From Patescibacteria group bacterium (lineage in GTDB: Bacteria > Patescibacteriota > Saccharimonadia > Saccharimonadales > UBA4665): a stretch of 64,000 nucleotides of DNA. The notes beneath the pieces are model-generated. The model made no database searches, was not told the DNA's origin, and saw only the letters and a list, made by a program, of their open reading frames with translations. Both the position numbers and the translations under genes were made by a program. Shown piece after piece: positions 7,708 to 17,209 of the stretch; position 1 is the stretch's first letter; every line of letters starts with the position of its first letter. The stretch spans positions 496,001-560,000 of the forward strand of contig JARXKN010000001.1 in assembly GCA_030271625.1 (NCBI GenBank), given 5' to 3'.

Positions 7708-9033
7708 CTAATTTACTTTAACCTGTCCTGTCATAAGTAGTGGAAGAAGTAGGTCACGCAGTCTCTCGAGCTCTAGATTTTGCGTAAGGTGCAACTGTTT
7801 CTGCTGATCTATGGAACTAGAAAATTTGTAAAACTTTTCAATGAGCTGGTTATCTTTCGGAAGAGCAATATATACATCCTTAATTAGCTGATCAAACATT
7901 AGATTCTTAATACCACTAGTTTTTCCTTCGTGATTGAAAAAAACGCCCGATTCATATAAGCGCATCCAGTAATGATTTACCACGAATGATAAGCGAGGAT
8001 TCTTTAACGATATCGCCTTGCAAAAGTTCGAGCAGACGACACTACCTTCCAGCCTATCAATAACATATTCACTAATATGAGCCATTCTCCCTGTGGATTG
8101 AACCGGGCTTCCCCCAGAGATCTCCACAATAAGATCATTTTCTTTAAGTAATCGGTTGCCATTCTTTCGTTTTATGTATCGTAATGGTGGATCAAAAGCA
8201 GTCACTCCATTGAGGCCATCGATATCTGCACCTCTTATGCAGTGTGCCTTGATGCTATCTCCTCCCTGATCACTATTACCCCAGTCCCCATTTTTTGCCT
8301 TGTACACCAGTTCTTGGATTGAGGACGGTTGCCATGCTTCTGGGAGTTGAGTTTTAAGTTCAGGTGAGTAGATCATGGAGCCTCCAGAAGATCTATAAGG
8401 CTTGTTGTTTGCATCTGGAAAATCAAATTGCAAGAACCAATAATCAAAAGTTAGTCTTGCAACCTTCTCAAGCTCAGCATTCAATTTATTATTGAGAGCA
8501 ATTTTATCGTCTAGCTTAGTCAGTATCTGTGCAACAGCATTTTGTGTTCTTATGTCTGCTGCCTCAAAGCTCAGTCCTTCTAACTGGTCTTTTGTAATTG
8601 CTTCTCGTGATGAGCCACCTGAGGCGGACAAAAGTTTAGATTTAACATCAGGATGTATTAAATAATAGTGAAGGTAGTGTGGATTTAGAACAGACTTATC
8701 AGTTCTTATTATTGATACGTGTTGGTTTACCCTTGCAGGCAAGATCTCCTTTGGTACAACACAACATCTTGCAACTGATGCACCAGTAATATTGAATAGC
8801 ACATCATCTTCAATAACTGTTACATTTTTGAGTGATTCGGCCTGCTGAGCATTAATTTTTGCCAAACCTTCAATTTGAAATCCATGATCATAAACATTTA
8901 GACTTCGGATAAGCGATGTTTCGCCACCTAGGTATGCCGCTTTACCGCCTCTAGGGGTTGCGCCGCTACCGATTTTTGATGTAGCTTTTCCAAGATTTAG
9001 CAATGTCTTACTACTCATACTTAAGCTTTTCAT
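7708..9033 (-). CDS. hsdS: Type I restriction-modification specificity subunit
   Basis: A 441-residue protein with two target-recognition domains separated and followed by conserved helical regions, as expected of HsdS, which selects the DNA sequence for the HsdM/HsdR complex. The first TRD spans about residues 1-185 and ends in the LNKLNAELEKVARLTFDYWF helix; the second spans about 225-415 and ends in LELERLRDLLLPLLMTGQV, the typical C-terminal conserved helix. The start at 9033 overlaps the end of hsdM by 23 bases; an in-frame ATG at 9018 is an alternative. The target sequence cannot be predicted by eye. Confidence 0.93.
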   Translation of the reverse strand: MKSLSMSSKTLLNLGKATSKIGSGATPRGGKAAYLGGETSLIRSLNVYDHGFQIEGLAKINAQQAESLKNVTVIEDDVLFNITGASVARCCVVPKEILPARVNQHVSIIRTDKSVLNPHYLHYYLIHPDVKSKLLSASGGSSREAITKDQLEGLSFEAADIRTQNAVAQILTKLDDKIALNNKLNAELEKVARLTFDYWFLQFDFPDANNKPYRSSGGSMIYSPELKTQLPEAWQPSSIQELVYKAKNGDWGNSDQGGDSIKAHCIRGADIDGLNGVTAFDPPLRYIKRKNGNRLLKENDLIVEISGGSPVQSTGRMAHISEYVIDRLEGSVVCSNFCKAISLKNPRLSFVVNHYWMRLYESGVFFNHEGKTSGIKNLMFDQLIKDVYIALPKDNQLIEKFYKFSSSIDQQKQLHLTQNLELERLRDLLLPLLMTGQVKVN

Positions 9034-10624
9034 AGTTATCTGCTATTTCGTCTTCCAAGGTTTTACTTTGTTTAAATAGCTTGTCTAGTGAATTCTGATG
9101 TTTAGTTATTTGAAGCTGGAACTCTTCTGCCGTAATTGGCACATGTTTTATTTTGATATCGAAGTATTGGCCTGCGCTGAAACTATAGTTTTTCCGTGCA
9201 ATTTCTTCGTAATTGAGCACCACCGAAAAATCTTCAATCTGATCGGAAATAAAGGCTTTACTGATCTGTTTTTCTTCGTCACGACTTAAGAGTGTCTTTT
9301 GATTCTTGCCATCTTTTATCTTAGTTCCCAGTTTAGATGCATCAACCAACACAACCTTTCCGGTGTTTGTCTTGTCAATGAAGATCACCGATACACTAGT
9401 TCCGGTAGTGGCAAAAATATTAGGCGGCATAGATACCGCACCTTTAAGCCACTTACTATCGATAAGTTTTTGACGAATCAACTTTTCGATACCATTTTGG
9501 GCTGTGATAAAGCCAGTGGGTACTACAACTGCTGCTCGACCCGTGTCTGAAAGACTAAAGATAATGTGCTGTATAAAGAGGAGATAGATTGCCATTTTAT
9601 CTTTATCTTTTTTGGGGATATTCGGAATACCAGCAAAGAACCGCTCGCTAACATTTGGTAAGTTAGAAACTATATCGTAGTCATCGGAGAAATCTAGTTT
9701 AAATGGAGGATTGCTTACAATATAGTCAAATTTTTTAGCAATGTGCCTAGGCTCGGTTATTGTATTGCCTTGTACGATATTGTCAATCGAGTGGCTAAGC
9801 CCATTCATGATAAGGTTTAAACGAAGGAGATTCGATGATTTTTGGGACATATCCTGTGAGTAGATAGAGCATTTATCCTGACCTATTTCATGAGCAATGT
9901 TCATCAATAGAGTGCCTGAGCCAGCCGCAGGATCGTAAACTGTGACATTAGCTGGTTGCTCGTCACCAACCAGAATCTCAGCCATAATCTTTGCTATAGA
10001 GTGCGGTGTGTAATACTCGGCATATTTACCGCCGCCATCTTTGTTATAGTCCTTGATCATATATTCAAAGAGTGTTGAAAAGAAATCAAAACCAGCATTA
10101 AGAATTTCATCGAGCTCAAACTTGCTATTAGCAAGTTTATTGATAATCTTACGTGCCGTCACATCGTGTTGTGACTTATCATTTATCGCATCTGCAATAA
10201 GTTCTTCTTCGAACAAACGAATTTCAGTATTTCCAGCAGTATGAACTGAAAAAACGTCAGAGTTATCTACCGCAATGTCGTTAAGTGTATTGTCTAATAG
10301 TTTTGCAAAACCACCATCATTTGATCGACTGAATAGGTTCTCTAGTAGATGCTCGGGTTTGAGATGAGCCGTCTTTGTGCCGATCTTGATCATTAGAAGA
10401 TCATACTTGTCAGAATCTAATTTTTTGAGGTCTTCGTATGTTTTCAAACTTTGGTCAAGTTTTCCAACCTCATGCAGGAATTTATCGTTTAGGAATTTGT
10501 ATAAGAAACTCTGAGTTACAATTTTATATTCATTCGCATCTCCGCCAAGTCCAGCGCTAGCACAGATGCCCTTGAGGTCGTCAATAAGTTGCTTTGCCTT
10601 ATTTGAAAAGTCTGTGTGTTCCAT
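9011..10624 (-). CDS. hsdM: Type I restriction-modification DNA methylase subunit
   Basis: A 537-residue N6-adenine methyltransferase of the HsdM family. The N-terminal HsdM helical domain covers about 1-150. The AdoMet-binding motif DPAAGSGTLLMNIA and the catalytic NPPF (in DYIVSNPPFKLDF) follow in gamma-class order. It methylates host DNA and forms the M2S core of the complex. Its start codon directly abuts the hsdR stop (TAA-ATG with no gap), and its end overlaps hsdS, so the three genes form one leftward operon. Confidence 0.95.
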   Translation of the reverse strand: MEHTDFSNKAKQLIDDLKGICASAGLGGDANEYKIVTQSFLYKFLNDKFLHEVGKLDQSLKTYEDLKKLDSDKYDLLMIKIGTKTAHLKPEHLLENLFSRSNDGGFAKLLDNTLNDIAVDNSDVFSVHTAGNTEIRLFEEELIADAINDKSQHDVTARKIINKLANSKFELDEILNAGFDFFSTLFEYMIKDYNKDGGGKYAEYYTPHSIAKIMAEILVGDEQPANVTVYDPAAGSGTLLMNIAHEIGQDKCSIYSQDMSQKSSNLLRLNLIMNGLSHSIDNIVQGNTITEPRHIAKKFDYIVSNPPFKLDFSDDYDIVSNLPNVSERFFAGIPNIPKKDKDKMAIYLLFIQHIIFSLSDTGRAAVVVPTGFITAQNGIEKLIRQKLIDSKWLKGAVSMPPNIFATTGTSVSVIFIDKTNTGKVVLVDASKLGTKIKDGKNQKTLLSRDEEKQISKAFISDQIEDFSVVLNYEEIARKNYSFSAGQYFDIKIKHVPITAEEFQLQITKHQNSLDKLFKQSKTLEDEIADNYEKLKYE

Positions 10625-13600
10625 TTATTCCCCTTGGTATTCTGCCAGATATTCGTCGGCGGTGTTCGTAATTAAGTTTCTGACTAATCGAGCGTTTAGA
10701 TCGTAGCTTCCTTTATCAAAACTATCAAGGATATATTCACCTGTTGTTTGACGGAAATAACCTTGGTTTGAAAGAATATCCTGACTGTTGGTTAGTCGTG
10801 CGTCTATCTTTACTTTTGCATCGTTTAGCAGGTTATATAAGGGAATATTATCACTTACTTTACCGGTAGGTTGATGGTTTTTATATATAACTGCAAACTT
10901 GCGGTCACCATCAAATTTCGCAAGTAGCAGAGAGTTTTTTCGGTTCAGTTCTTTGATTTGATCAAAAATACGCTTTAGCTCTTCTGATTCAAACTTCATT
11001 GAATCTATACTTTCAGATTCGGGATCTATATTGTGCATACCAAGCAGTTTTACGAACGCCTCATAAAGCAAGAGCCACTCCGGGTCTTTTTTGTTGAAAT
11101 TCTTGTCTAGCTCGTGGCGCACTTTGCCAGCTGTATTGTGGAGATCTTCGGATAATAGCTTTAGCTCCTCTTCGCCAGTTTTAGTGAAGCTGAATACGAC
11201 ATCTTCAATAGCAGTATTCAATAGTTGCTTTGAATTAACATCGTTCATGGCATCTTTGAGGTTAAGTAGCTTCAAACGATCAGTTACCATTGTGAGAAGT
11301 TTAGCGAGCTTCTTAAAATCGAGTTTTTCGAGTATTTCTGTGTAACCGAGAAGTCGCGCCACATTGTAAATATCACGAGCAGATTCTAGCGCATGTTTCA
11401 GTTCGAGAATATGCTGCCTGTTTTCTACTTGGCTAATCTGTTGGCTAAATGTTTCAAGGTTCTCTGTGGTATAGTCAGAGATCGCTTCTTGAACTTCACT
11501 AATTTGCTGGTCGATCTCTTGTTTACTCATAAAGAGTGAACCAAAGATATTTGCTGGATCTTCGTCATCTAAGTTGTCGCTATATTCCGACTTTAGCTCT
11601 TTAAAGTACGCCTGGTTCGTGATCTCAAATTCTGCTGAAATGTCTGCAAAATCAACCACATAGCCAAGCCTGAAGTCTTTATATGGTCGATTTACACGAG
11701 TTAATGTTTGTAATAAGTTATGTGCCCTGATTTTGCGTCCCAGATATAGTTTTTTGAGGCGTGGAGCATCAAACCCAGTCAGCAGCATGGAGTAAACAAA
11801 TAATAGATCAATCTTTCCATCTTTGAAGTTTTTGGTTTTCGTTTTGCGAGTATCCTTGTCATCTTCATCGTGTAGAATAAGTGCTGCTGTTAAGCCGTGA
11901 TCATCTTTAGATATATTAAAAAGTTGGAACATCTCGCGCGCTTGATCCGAGCTATCACAAACAACCATGCCTCCAATCGACCGCTCTCCGAACCTGATCC
12001 TCGATTGCACAAAATCTTTAAGAATATAATCGAGCATTGGTGCCACGAATTTTATGTGTGCATATAGATCCTTTTTATTGATGTCGCCGGCTTGCATCTT
12101 AATATCACTTATAATTCCGCGTACTTTTTCCTTATAGCTCGTCTCAATCTCTTCACGTAGTAGTTTTAGCGTGTAGCCATCGCGTATAGAATCGTTGTAA
12201 TAGTACTTATGAATATAGTCACCAAAAATATTGCGAGTGGTCTTACTCTCTTCTTTTTGAGTGGGGTCGTTTATGTCACCTTGATCGTCATGATCTTTAT
12301 ATATGATTAGCGGGGTACCGGTGAGGGCGATTTTTATCGAATCTTGATCTGAGTTGTATAGGTTTGCCAAGAATGAGCCTCTCGGATCGTAGCTTCGGTG
12401 TGCTTCATCAATAAAGAAGACTCTTTGAACTTTAATGTCATACCCACTGTCATTTAATACGGCAGTATCTTCTCGGAACTTATGTATATTTAAGACTGTC
12501 ATGCCTTCATTTGAAGTATTGTTTTTAAAGTCCCGTATAAGTGCTTCTTTACTATCGATTGAATATACAGCTAACCCTCGCTTACTAAATTCATCTTTTG
12601 CCTGATTTGCTAAATCAATTCGATCTACTATGAAATAAAACTTAGGGATTATACCTTTCTGTGCAAAGTAGTCTTTTAGAGAACGAACGCTATAGAAAGC
12701 TAGTGCAGTTTTGCCGGAGCCTTGCGTGTGCCAAATTACCCCCTTTTTCGTTCCTTCATCAAGCTTGGATTTAATAGCTTTCGTAGCAAAAAACTGTGGA
12801 TAGCGCATGATATGTTTCTGGATCGTAACTATGCCAGTTTCTTTATCAACTTCATCTACATAACAAATGGCATACTTGAGTAAATCACGTAGACGATTCG
12901 GTGTATACAGACTTGAGAGAAGACGATTTGTAGGGCTATCTATATCTTTATTTGAATGAAATTCAGGAGCATGCTTAATGACCCTACAGTTGTTGTCAGC
13001 TAGTATGAAATCTTCGACTTTATCATCAGCATCTTTAATAAGATCAATGTACTCAGATTTTTTCTGCTCACGGAAATTATTAAATCTAGTCTCACTGTTT
13101 GTTGCGGTAGTGGCATAAAATGCACCGATGAGTTTGTTTGTGTCTGTGTCATCGTAATCCATATTGTTTGAAAATACGAGAAGCTGAGTGATGTTTATGA
13201 ATCGCCGGAATTTGTCGTTCTTGAAGCGAACTTGTATACGATCACGCTCGGACTTAATGCCTTCGAAGTTGTTAGGCTTTTTTAACTCTATAAATGAAAG
13301 CGGAAGGCCATTTATAAATACAGTAATGTCTGGGCGGAACTCGTCATCACCGTTCTTACATGTTAGTTCAGTTGTTACGTGTAGACTGTTATTACTAAAA
13401 TCATCCCAATCAATCAATTTTAAATCTGTATCGCCCAAGCCTATGAGCCGATTGTAGAATGCTCGACCAAGATCATCATAATTTAGTTCACTTGAAATAT
13501 TCTTTAACTCTTGATCAATAATTTGACTGTCTAGCTCGGGATTGAGCTGAGTCAGCTTATCAACAAAGATGTTTTCAATGATATTTGTTTCGGTGTCTAT

Positions 13601-13699
13601 CTTAAAACCAGTATCTTTAAGTGAAAAATACGTATACCCAAGTCGCGTTAGGTGAATTAGAGCAGGGATTTTTACGCGGGTATCTTCATTGAAAGCCAT
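10625..13699 (-). CDS. hsdR: Type I restriction endonuclease subunit R
   Basis: A 1024-residue HsdR protein: N-terminal PD-(D/E)XK nuclease region (GDDEFRPDITVFINGLPL then FIELKK), then the SF2 translocase with Walker A TQGSGKT, Walker B DEAHRS and motif III TGTPL, and a C-terminal helical domain. It translocates and cuts unmodified DNA. The ATG at 13699 (MAFNED) is preferred because a TACAAT box (13710-13715, minus) overlaps the further-upstream ATG at 13711 and would leave a near-leaderless message; neither ATG has a good Shine-Dalgarno. First gene of hsdR-hsdM-hsdS. All nuclease and helicase motifs look intact. Confidence 0.95.
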   Translation of the reverse strand: MAFNEDTRVKIPALIHLTRLGYTYFSLKDTGFKIDTETNIIENIFVDKLTQLNPELDSQIIDQELKNISSELNYDDLGRAFYNRLIGLGDTDLKLIDWDDFSNNSLHVTTELTCKNGDDEFRPDITVFINGLPLSFIELKKPNNFEGIKSERDRIQVRFKNDKFRRFINITQLLVFSNNMDYDDTDTNKLIGAFYATTATNSETRFNNFREQKKSEYIDLIKDADDKVEDFILADNNCRVIKHAPEFHSNKDIDSPTNRLLSSLYTPNRLRDLLKYAICYVDEVDKETGIVTIQKHIMRYPQFFATKAIKSKLDEGTKKGVIWHTQGSGKTALAFYSVRSLKDYFAQKGIIPKFYFIVDRIDLANQAKDEFSKRGLAVYSIDSKEALIRDFKNNTSNEGMTVLNIHKFREDTAVLNDSGYDIKVQRVFFIDEAHRSYDPRGSFLANLYNSDQDSIKIALTGTPLIIYKDHDDQGDINDPTQKEESKTTRNIFGDYIHKYYYNDSIRDGYTLKLLREEIETSYKEKVRGIISDIKMQAGDINKKDLYAHIKFVAPMLDYILKDFVQSRIRFGERSIGGMVVCDSSDQAREMFQLFNISKDDHGLTAALILHDEDDKDTRKTKTKNFKDGKIDLLFVYSMLLTGFDAPRLKKLYLGRKIRAHNLLQTLTRVNRPYKDFRLGYVVDFADISAEFEITNQAYFKELKSEYSDNLDDEDPANIFGSLFMSKQEIDQQISEVQEAISDYTTENLETFSQQISQVENRQHILELKHALESARDIYNVARLLGYTEILEKLDFKKLAKLLTMVTDRLKLLNLKDAMNDVNSKQLLNTAIEDVVFSFTKTGEEELKLLSEDLHNTAGKVRHELDKNFNKKDPEWLLLYEAFVKLLGMHNIDPESESIDSMKFESEELKRIFDQIKELNRKNSLLLAKFDGDRKFAVIYKNHQPTGKVSDNIPLYNLLNDAKVKIDARLTNSQDILSNQGYFRQTTGEYILDSFDKGSYDLNARLVRNLITNTADEYLAEYQGE

Positions 13700-13779
13700 A
13701 TTACATAACATTGTACTCTAATAACAGATGTAAGGCAGGCTAATCTTTAAGATTCTTTGTGCAACCCAAGTGTCAGATG

Positions 13780-13785
13780 TAGAAT
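13780..13785 (+). promoter_or_regulatory. -10 box TAGAAT before DUF4268 gene
   Basis: TAGAAT ends eight bases before the ATG at 13794. The hsdR promoter is divergent within the same 95-bp gap, so the two transcription units could share regulation. Confidence 0.45.
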
Positions 13786-13793
13786 AAGATGTA

Positions 13794-14714
13794 ATGGAGC
13801 TGAGTAAACTTACTAAATTGCCCTTGCGTAGCATATGGAAGCATGAGGCACTAGATTTCACGAATTGGCTAGCCAAAGAAGAGAATCTTGAGCTATTAAG
13901 CGACACCATAGGTGTAGGTTTATTGAACGCGCAAACTGAAGTTGGTGTGGGTCAATTCCATGTTGATATCTTAGCTGAAGATGACAATGGTCATAAAGTA
14001 GTGATCGAAAACCAAATTGAGCCAACAAATCACGACCACTTAGGAAAGCTCATAACTTACGCTTCTGGTCTGAATGCTGAAGTGGTTGTGTGGATTGTTT
14101 CCAGAGCCCGCGAAGAGCACGAGCAAGCGATCAATTGGCTTAACGAAAATACGACAGAAAGTGCTAACTTCTTTTTAATCGAAATTGAGGCTTGGAAAAT
14201 TGGTGATTCGTTACCGGCACCAAGATTCAATATAATTGCAAAACCAAACGACTGGGCAAAGACAGTTAAGCAAAGTGGTTCAGGTAATACGGTTAGTGAC
14301 CTGAAGCTTAAACAGCAATCTTTTTTTGAGCAGGTTCGAGAGTACGGTGAAGAAAATGCAAAGTATATACGAAGTTGGCGAAAGGCATCGCCTCAGCACT
14401 GGTATGATATTTCCGTTCGTTCATCTCTGGCCCATCTTAGCCTTACCGTAAACTCTCGTGAACAACAAGTGGCAGTTGAGCTATATATCTCTGACAACAA
14501 AGAGCTTTTTACTAAATTGTATGCTAGCAAGCAGGCTATTGAAGAAAAGCTTGGTCTACAACTTCAGTGGCAAGAACTCCCCAATAAGAAAGCTAGTCGA
14601 ATTATAGTCATCCATGGAGGAAATTTCCTTGATGAAACTCAGAATCCGACTATTATTCAGTGGCTAGTCGAAACAGCAGATATATTCTCAAAAGTCTTTC
14701 CTAAATACTTCTAA
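13794..14714 (+). CDS. DUF4268 protein with PD-(D/E)XK-like nuclease fold
   Basis: A 306-residue soluble protein. The N-terminal half looks like a PD-(D/E)XK-type nuclease core: VDILAED with D58, then VVIENQIE with E72 and Q74 (an ExQ variant of ExK). The C-terminal half, from about residue 160, carries the DUF4268 region (FFEQVREYGEENAKYIRSWRKASPQHWYDI). DUF4268 proteins are often found next to restriction-modification genes, and here it is divergent from hsdR. A nuclease or DNA-binding accessory role in defence is inferred; the target is unknown. Confidence 0.75.
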   Translation: MELSKLTKLPLRSIWKHEALDFTNWLAKEENLELLSDTIGVGLLNAQTEVGVGQFHVDILAEDDNGHKVVIENQIEPTNHDHLGKLITYASGLNAEVVVWIVSRAREEHEQAINWLNENTTESANFFLIEIEAWKIGDSLPAPRFNIIAKPNDWAKTVKQSGSGNTVSDLKLKQQSFFEQVREYGEENAKYIRSWRKASPQHWYDISVRSSLAHLSLTVNSREQQVAVELYISDNKELFTKLYASKQAIEEKLGLQLQWQELPNKKASRIIVIHGGNFLDETQNPTIIQWLVETADIFSKVFPKYF

Positions 14715-14758
14715 AACTAGCTAGACTTCCTGCGAACCTGGCGGTACTTTGTGCTTGT

Positions 14759-16030
14759 ATGGAAAAACAAGCAATAAAATACTGCCTATATGCCCGCAAG
14801 TCAACAGAGAGTGATGAACGACAGGCGATGTCTATAGATTCACAAATCAAAGAAATGACTGACATGGCACAACGCGAGGGCTTGAATGTCATAGAAATCA
14901 AACAGGAAAGCCACTCCGCCAAACAATCAGGCCAAAGACCTATCTTCTTAGAACTTATAGAAGATCTTCGGAATGATAAATATCAAGGAATACTAACGTG
15001 GGCTCCGGACAGATTATCACGTAATGCCGGAGATCTGGGATCGCTAGTGGACTTAATGGATTCCAATCATCTCGTTCACATTCGAACTTTCGGTCAAAGC
15101 TTTAGTAACACCCCAAACGAGAAGTTCCTGCTGATGATCTTATGCTCCCAAGCCAAGTTAGAAAACGATAACAGAGGAGTTAATGTCAAACGTGGCATTA
15201 GAGCCAAATGTGAGATGGGCTGGCGACCTTGTATGCCGCCAATCGGCTACTATAACCGAGCCTTTAATGGTGTAAAAGACATTGTTGTAGATCCAGAGCG
15301 CGCGCCTTATATCAAGGAAATGTACGAGCGCGTAGCACTCAAGCAACATAGCGGCAGAACAATTAAGCGATGGTTGGACGAAAATGGTTTTACGACTAGG
15401 GCCGGTAAAAAAGCTACCATCAGTCAGATCTATTTAATGCTCAAGAATCCGTTTTATTACGGTACGTTTGAATACCCTAAGAAGAGTGGTACTTGGTATG
15501 AAGGCTCACACCCTAAGCTTGTGAGCGAAGAGCTGTTCGGTTTGGTTCAGAAACAGCTCGCTGTACCGCAAAAATCTAAATGGGGCGCTAAAGAATTTCC
15601 GTTCCGCAGGTTTTTAGTATGTGCGAGCTGTGGATCTCAAATTGTCGGCGAGGAGAAGTTTAAGCAAAGAGCTGATGGGGGCAGGAACAGGCATGTATAT
15701 TATCACTGCTCACGACAAATCGATTATAGCTGTCCAGAACCATATGTGAAAGAAGAGAGATTAATAGAAACTTTACTTGGCAAAGTAGATATGCTGATGC
15801 TTGACAATCGAGATGCTGAACAAGGCCTAATAAATGCCATTAGTAAATTTACTGCAATGATGAAGACTACAAATAAGTCCTTCGATTCCACTGAATCATT
15901 TCATATCTATGCTAGGTACGTTCTCGAATCGGGATCTGCCTTCGAAAAGACAAGGTTGATCAGGAATGTCAGCTGCAAGCTAGCTATCCACAACCGAACA
16001 ATTATTGAGCTTGAAGATAGTGCGGCTTAG
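14759..16030 (+). CDS. Large serine recombinase / resolvase-family integrase
   Basis: A 423-residue site-specific recombinase. The N-terminal resolvase domain (about 1-150) has the catalytic serine in YARKSTESDERQ. The recombinase domain (about 165-270) includes NPFYYGTFEYPKKSG. A zinc ribbon follows (CASC, later CSRQIDYSC), then a C-terminal helical tail. Such enzymes integrate and excise mobile elements by recombining short att sites. It lies inside the defence island and is the best candidate for its mobility gene. Start supported by TACTTT eight bases upstream. No recombination directionality factor is recognised. Confidence 0.9.
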   Translation: MEKQAIKYCLYARKSTESDERQAMSIDSQIKEMTDMAQREGLNVIEIKQESHSAKQSGQRPIFLELIEDLRNDKYQGILTWAPDRLSRNAGDLGSLVDLMDSNHLVHIRTFGQSFSNTPNEKFLLMILCSQAKLENDNRGVNVKRGIRAKCEMGWRPCMPPIGYYNRAFNGVKDIVVDPERAPYIKEMYERVALKQHSGRTIKRWLDENGFTTRAGKKATISQIYLMLKNPFYYGTFEYPKKSGTWYEGSHPKLVSEELFGLVQKQLAVPQKSKWGAKEFPFRRFLVCASCGSQIVGEEKFKQRADGGRNRHVYYHCSRQIDYSCPEPYVKEERLIETLLGKVDMLMLDNRDAEQGLINAISKFTAMMKTTNKSFDSTESFHIYARYVLESGSAFEKTRLIRNVSCKLAIHNRTIIELEDSAA

Positions 16031-17205
16031 ACATCTTCGCCGGACTCTAGTAGCTCAAGACCTTTAATCTTAGGCATCGAGGATTGGCCTACGTGCCCTT
16101 GCATACTTCCGATAATGTTCGCAGTTCCAAGTAATAGGCGCTGAGCTTGAGCATCGCGTTCCGCCCAGAATTTAGCATAGTACGTACGTTCTTTAGTGAT
16201 CTGTTGTGTCATTTCTTGATAAGTCTCAACCATAGCTTCTATCTGTTGGACGAACTCATGACTAGTTACGAAGTTATATAGTGCGTCAGCTTTGGTGCCT
16301 CTATTTTCCGCAAGTGCCTTTTGAAGGCCGGCATCGAGCAGGCTCTTTCTTAAAAGTGCAGCCAATACGACTGCAGTATTCGGTTTGCAGATCCAGACGC
16401 CATTAAACGTGCCGATATCATCAGATATGGATTTAGGCATTACTTCCGTGACTATAATCGGTATATTAGCTTTCTCATTGCGTAAATCTTCTTTGAGTTT
16501 TGGGATCCAGCCGTCAACCCAGTTCTTTGTACGCTTGATTTCCCAGAGCATTACGCCACAGACAGTACCGCGTGGGCTTTTTACGACTTGACGTATGTCA
16601 CCGCCTTTAGTCCCTTTAGCAATAGGCTCGATGTCATCGTCTCGAAATGCTTTAACCATAGTGGTTTCAAGGTCAAGTTCCATTATCTCGCCCTGGAGCT
16701 GCTGTGACCCTTGTGCAGCTTTACGCTGGGCTTCATCGAGAGATTTCTGCAGGTCAGCTATTGTTTTGTCACGAGCAGCAAGGTTAAGGCGCTGTTTTTC
16801 GTCTGCTGTCTTCTCGGCTGCATCACGAATCTTTGCCTCCTCTACGACCAGCTTCTTCTGCATTTCAATCTCTGCATTCTCTTTTGCCTTGTTCGACTCG
16901 CGCAATTGCTGCATAAGTAACTTAAGCTGGTCTCGGAGCTCTTGGTTATCTTTTTTGTCAGCTGCAGCCTCGTCTTGCATGTCTTTCATCTTAATTTCGA
17001 GTCTTGATTGTGCTTGCTCTGCTGCTTTTACTTTTGCTTCTTCAACTTGCTTCTGAGCCTCAAGTGCCGATTCCTTTTTAACTTCGTCGAGGTCCGCAAG
17101 ATGCTTTTTATGTTCAGCTTCAAGAACACTAGATTCGATATCTTTTGTAAGAGCTTCCGATAATTCTATGTTTTTACCACAGTGGGTGCATTTGATTGTA
17201 TTCAT
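16027..17205 (-). CDS. DUF2130 protein (island copy)
   Basis: A 392-residue soluble protein: N-terminal CTHC motif (possible half zinc site), a long Ala/Glu/Lys-rich coiled coil (about 25-165), then the DUF2130 core. The core has GGDIRQVV followed by GVMLWEIKRTKNW, a D...ExK arrangement that fits a PD-(D/E)XK nuclease active site. DUF2130 has no established activity that I know of. It starts four bases after the OLD-family gene, with GGAGAG inside the OLD 3' end as its ribosome-binding site, so the pair is one translationally coupled operon. Its stop overlaps the convergent recombinase stop by four bases. A paralogue lies at 48660. Confidence 0.82.
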   Translation of the reverse strand: MNTIKCTHCGKNIELSEALTKDIESSVLEAEHKKHLADLDEVKKESALEAQKQVEEAKVKAAEQAQSRLEIKMKDMQDEAAADKKDNQELRDQLKLLMQQLRESNKAKENAEIEMQKKLVVEEAKIRDAAEKTADEKQRLNLAARDKTIADLQKSLDEAQRKAAQGSQQLQGEIMELDLETTMVKAFRDDDIEPIAKGTKGGDIRQVVKSPRGTVCGVMLWEIKRTKNWVDGWIPKLKEDLRNEKANIPIIVTEVMPKSISDDIGTFNGVWICKPNTAVVLAALLRKSLLDAGLQKALAENRGTKADALYNFVTSHEFVQQIEAMVETYQEMTQQITKERTYYAKFWAERDAQAQRLLLGTANIIGSMQGHVGQSSMPKIKGLELLESGEDV

Positions 17206-17209
17206 AATA

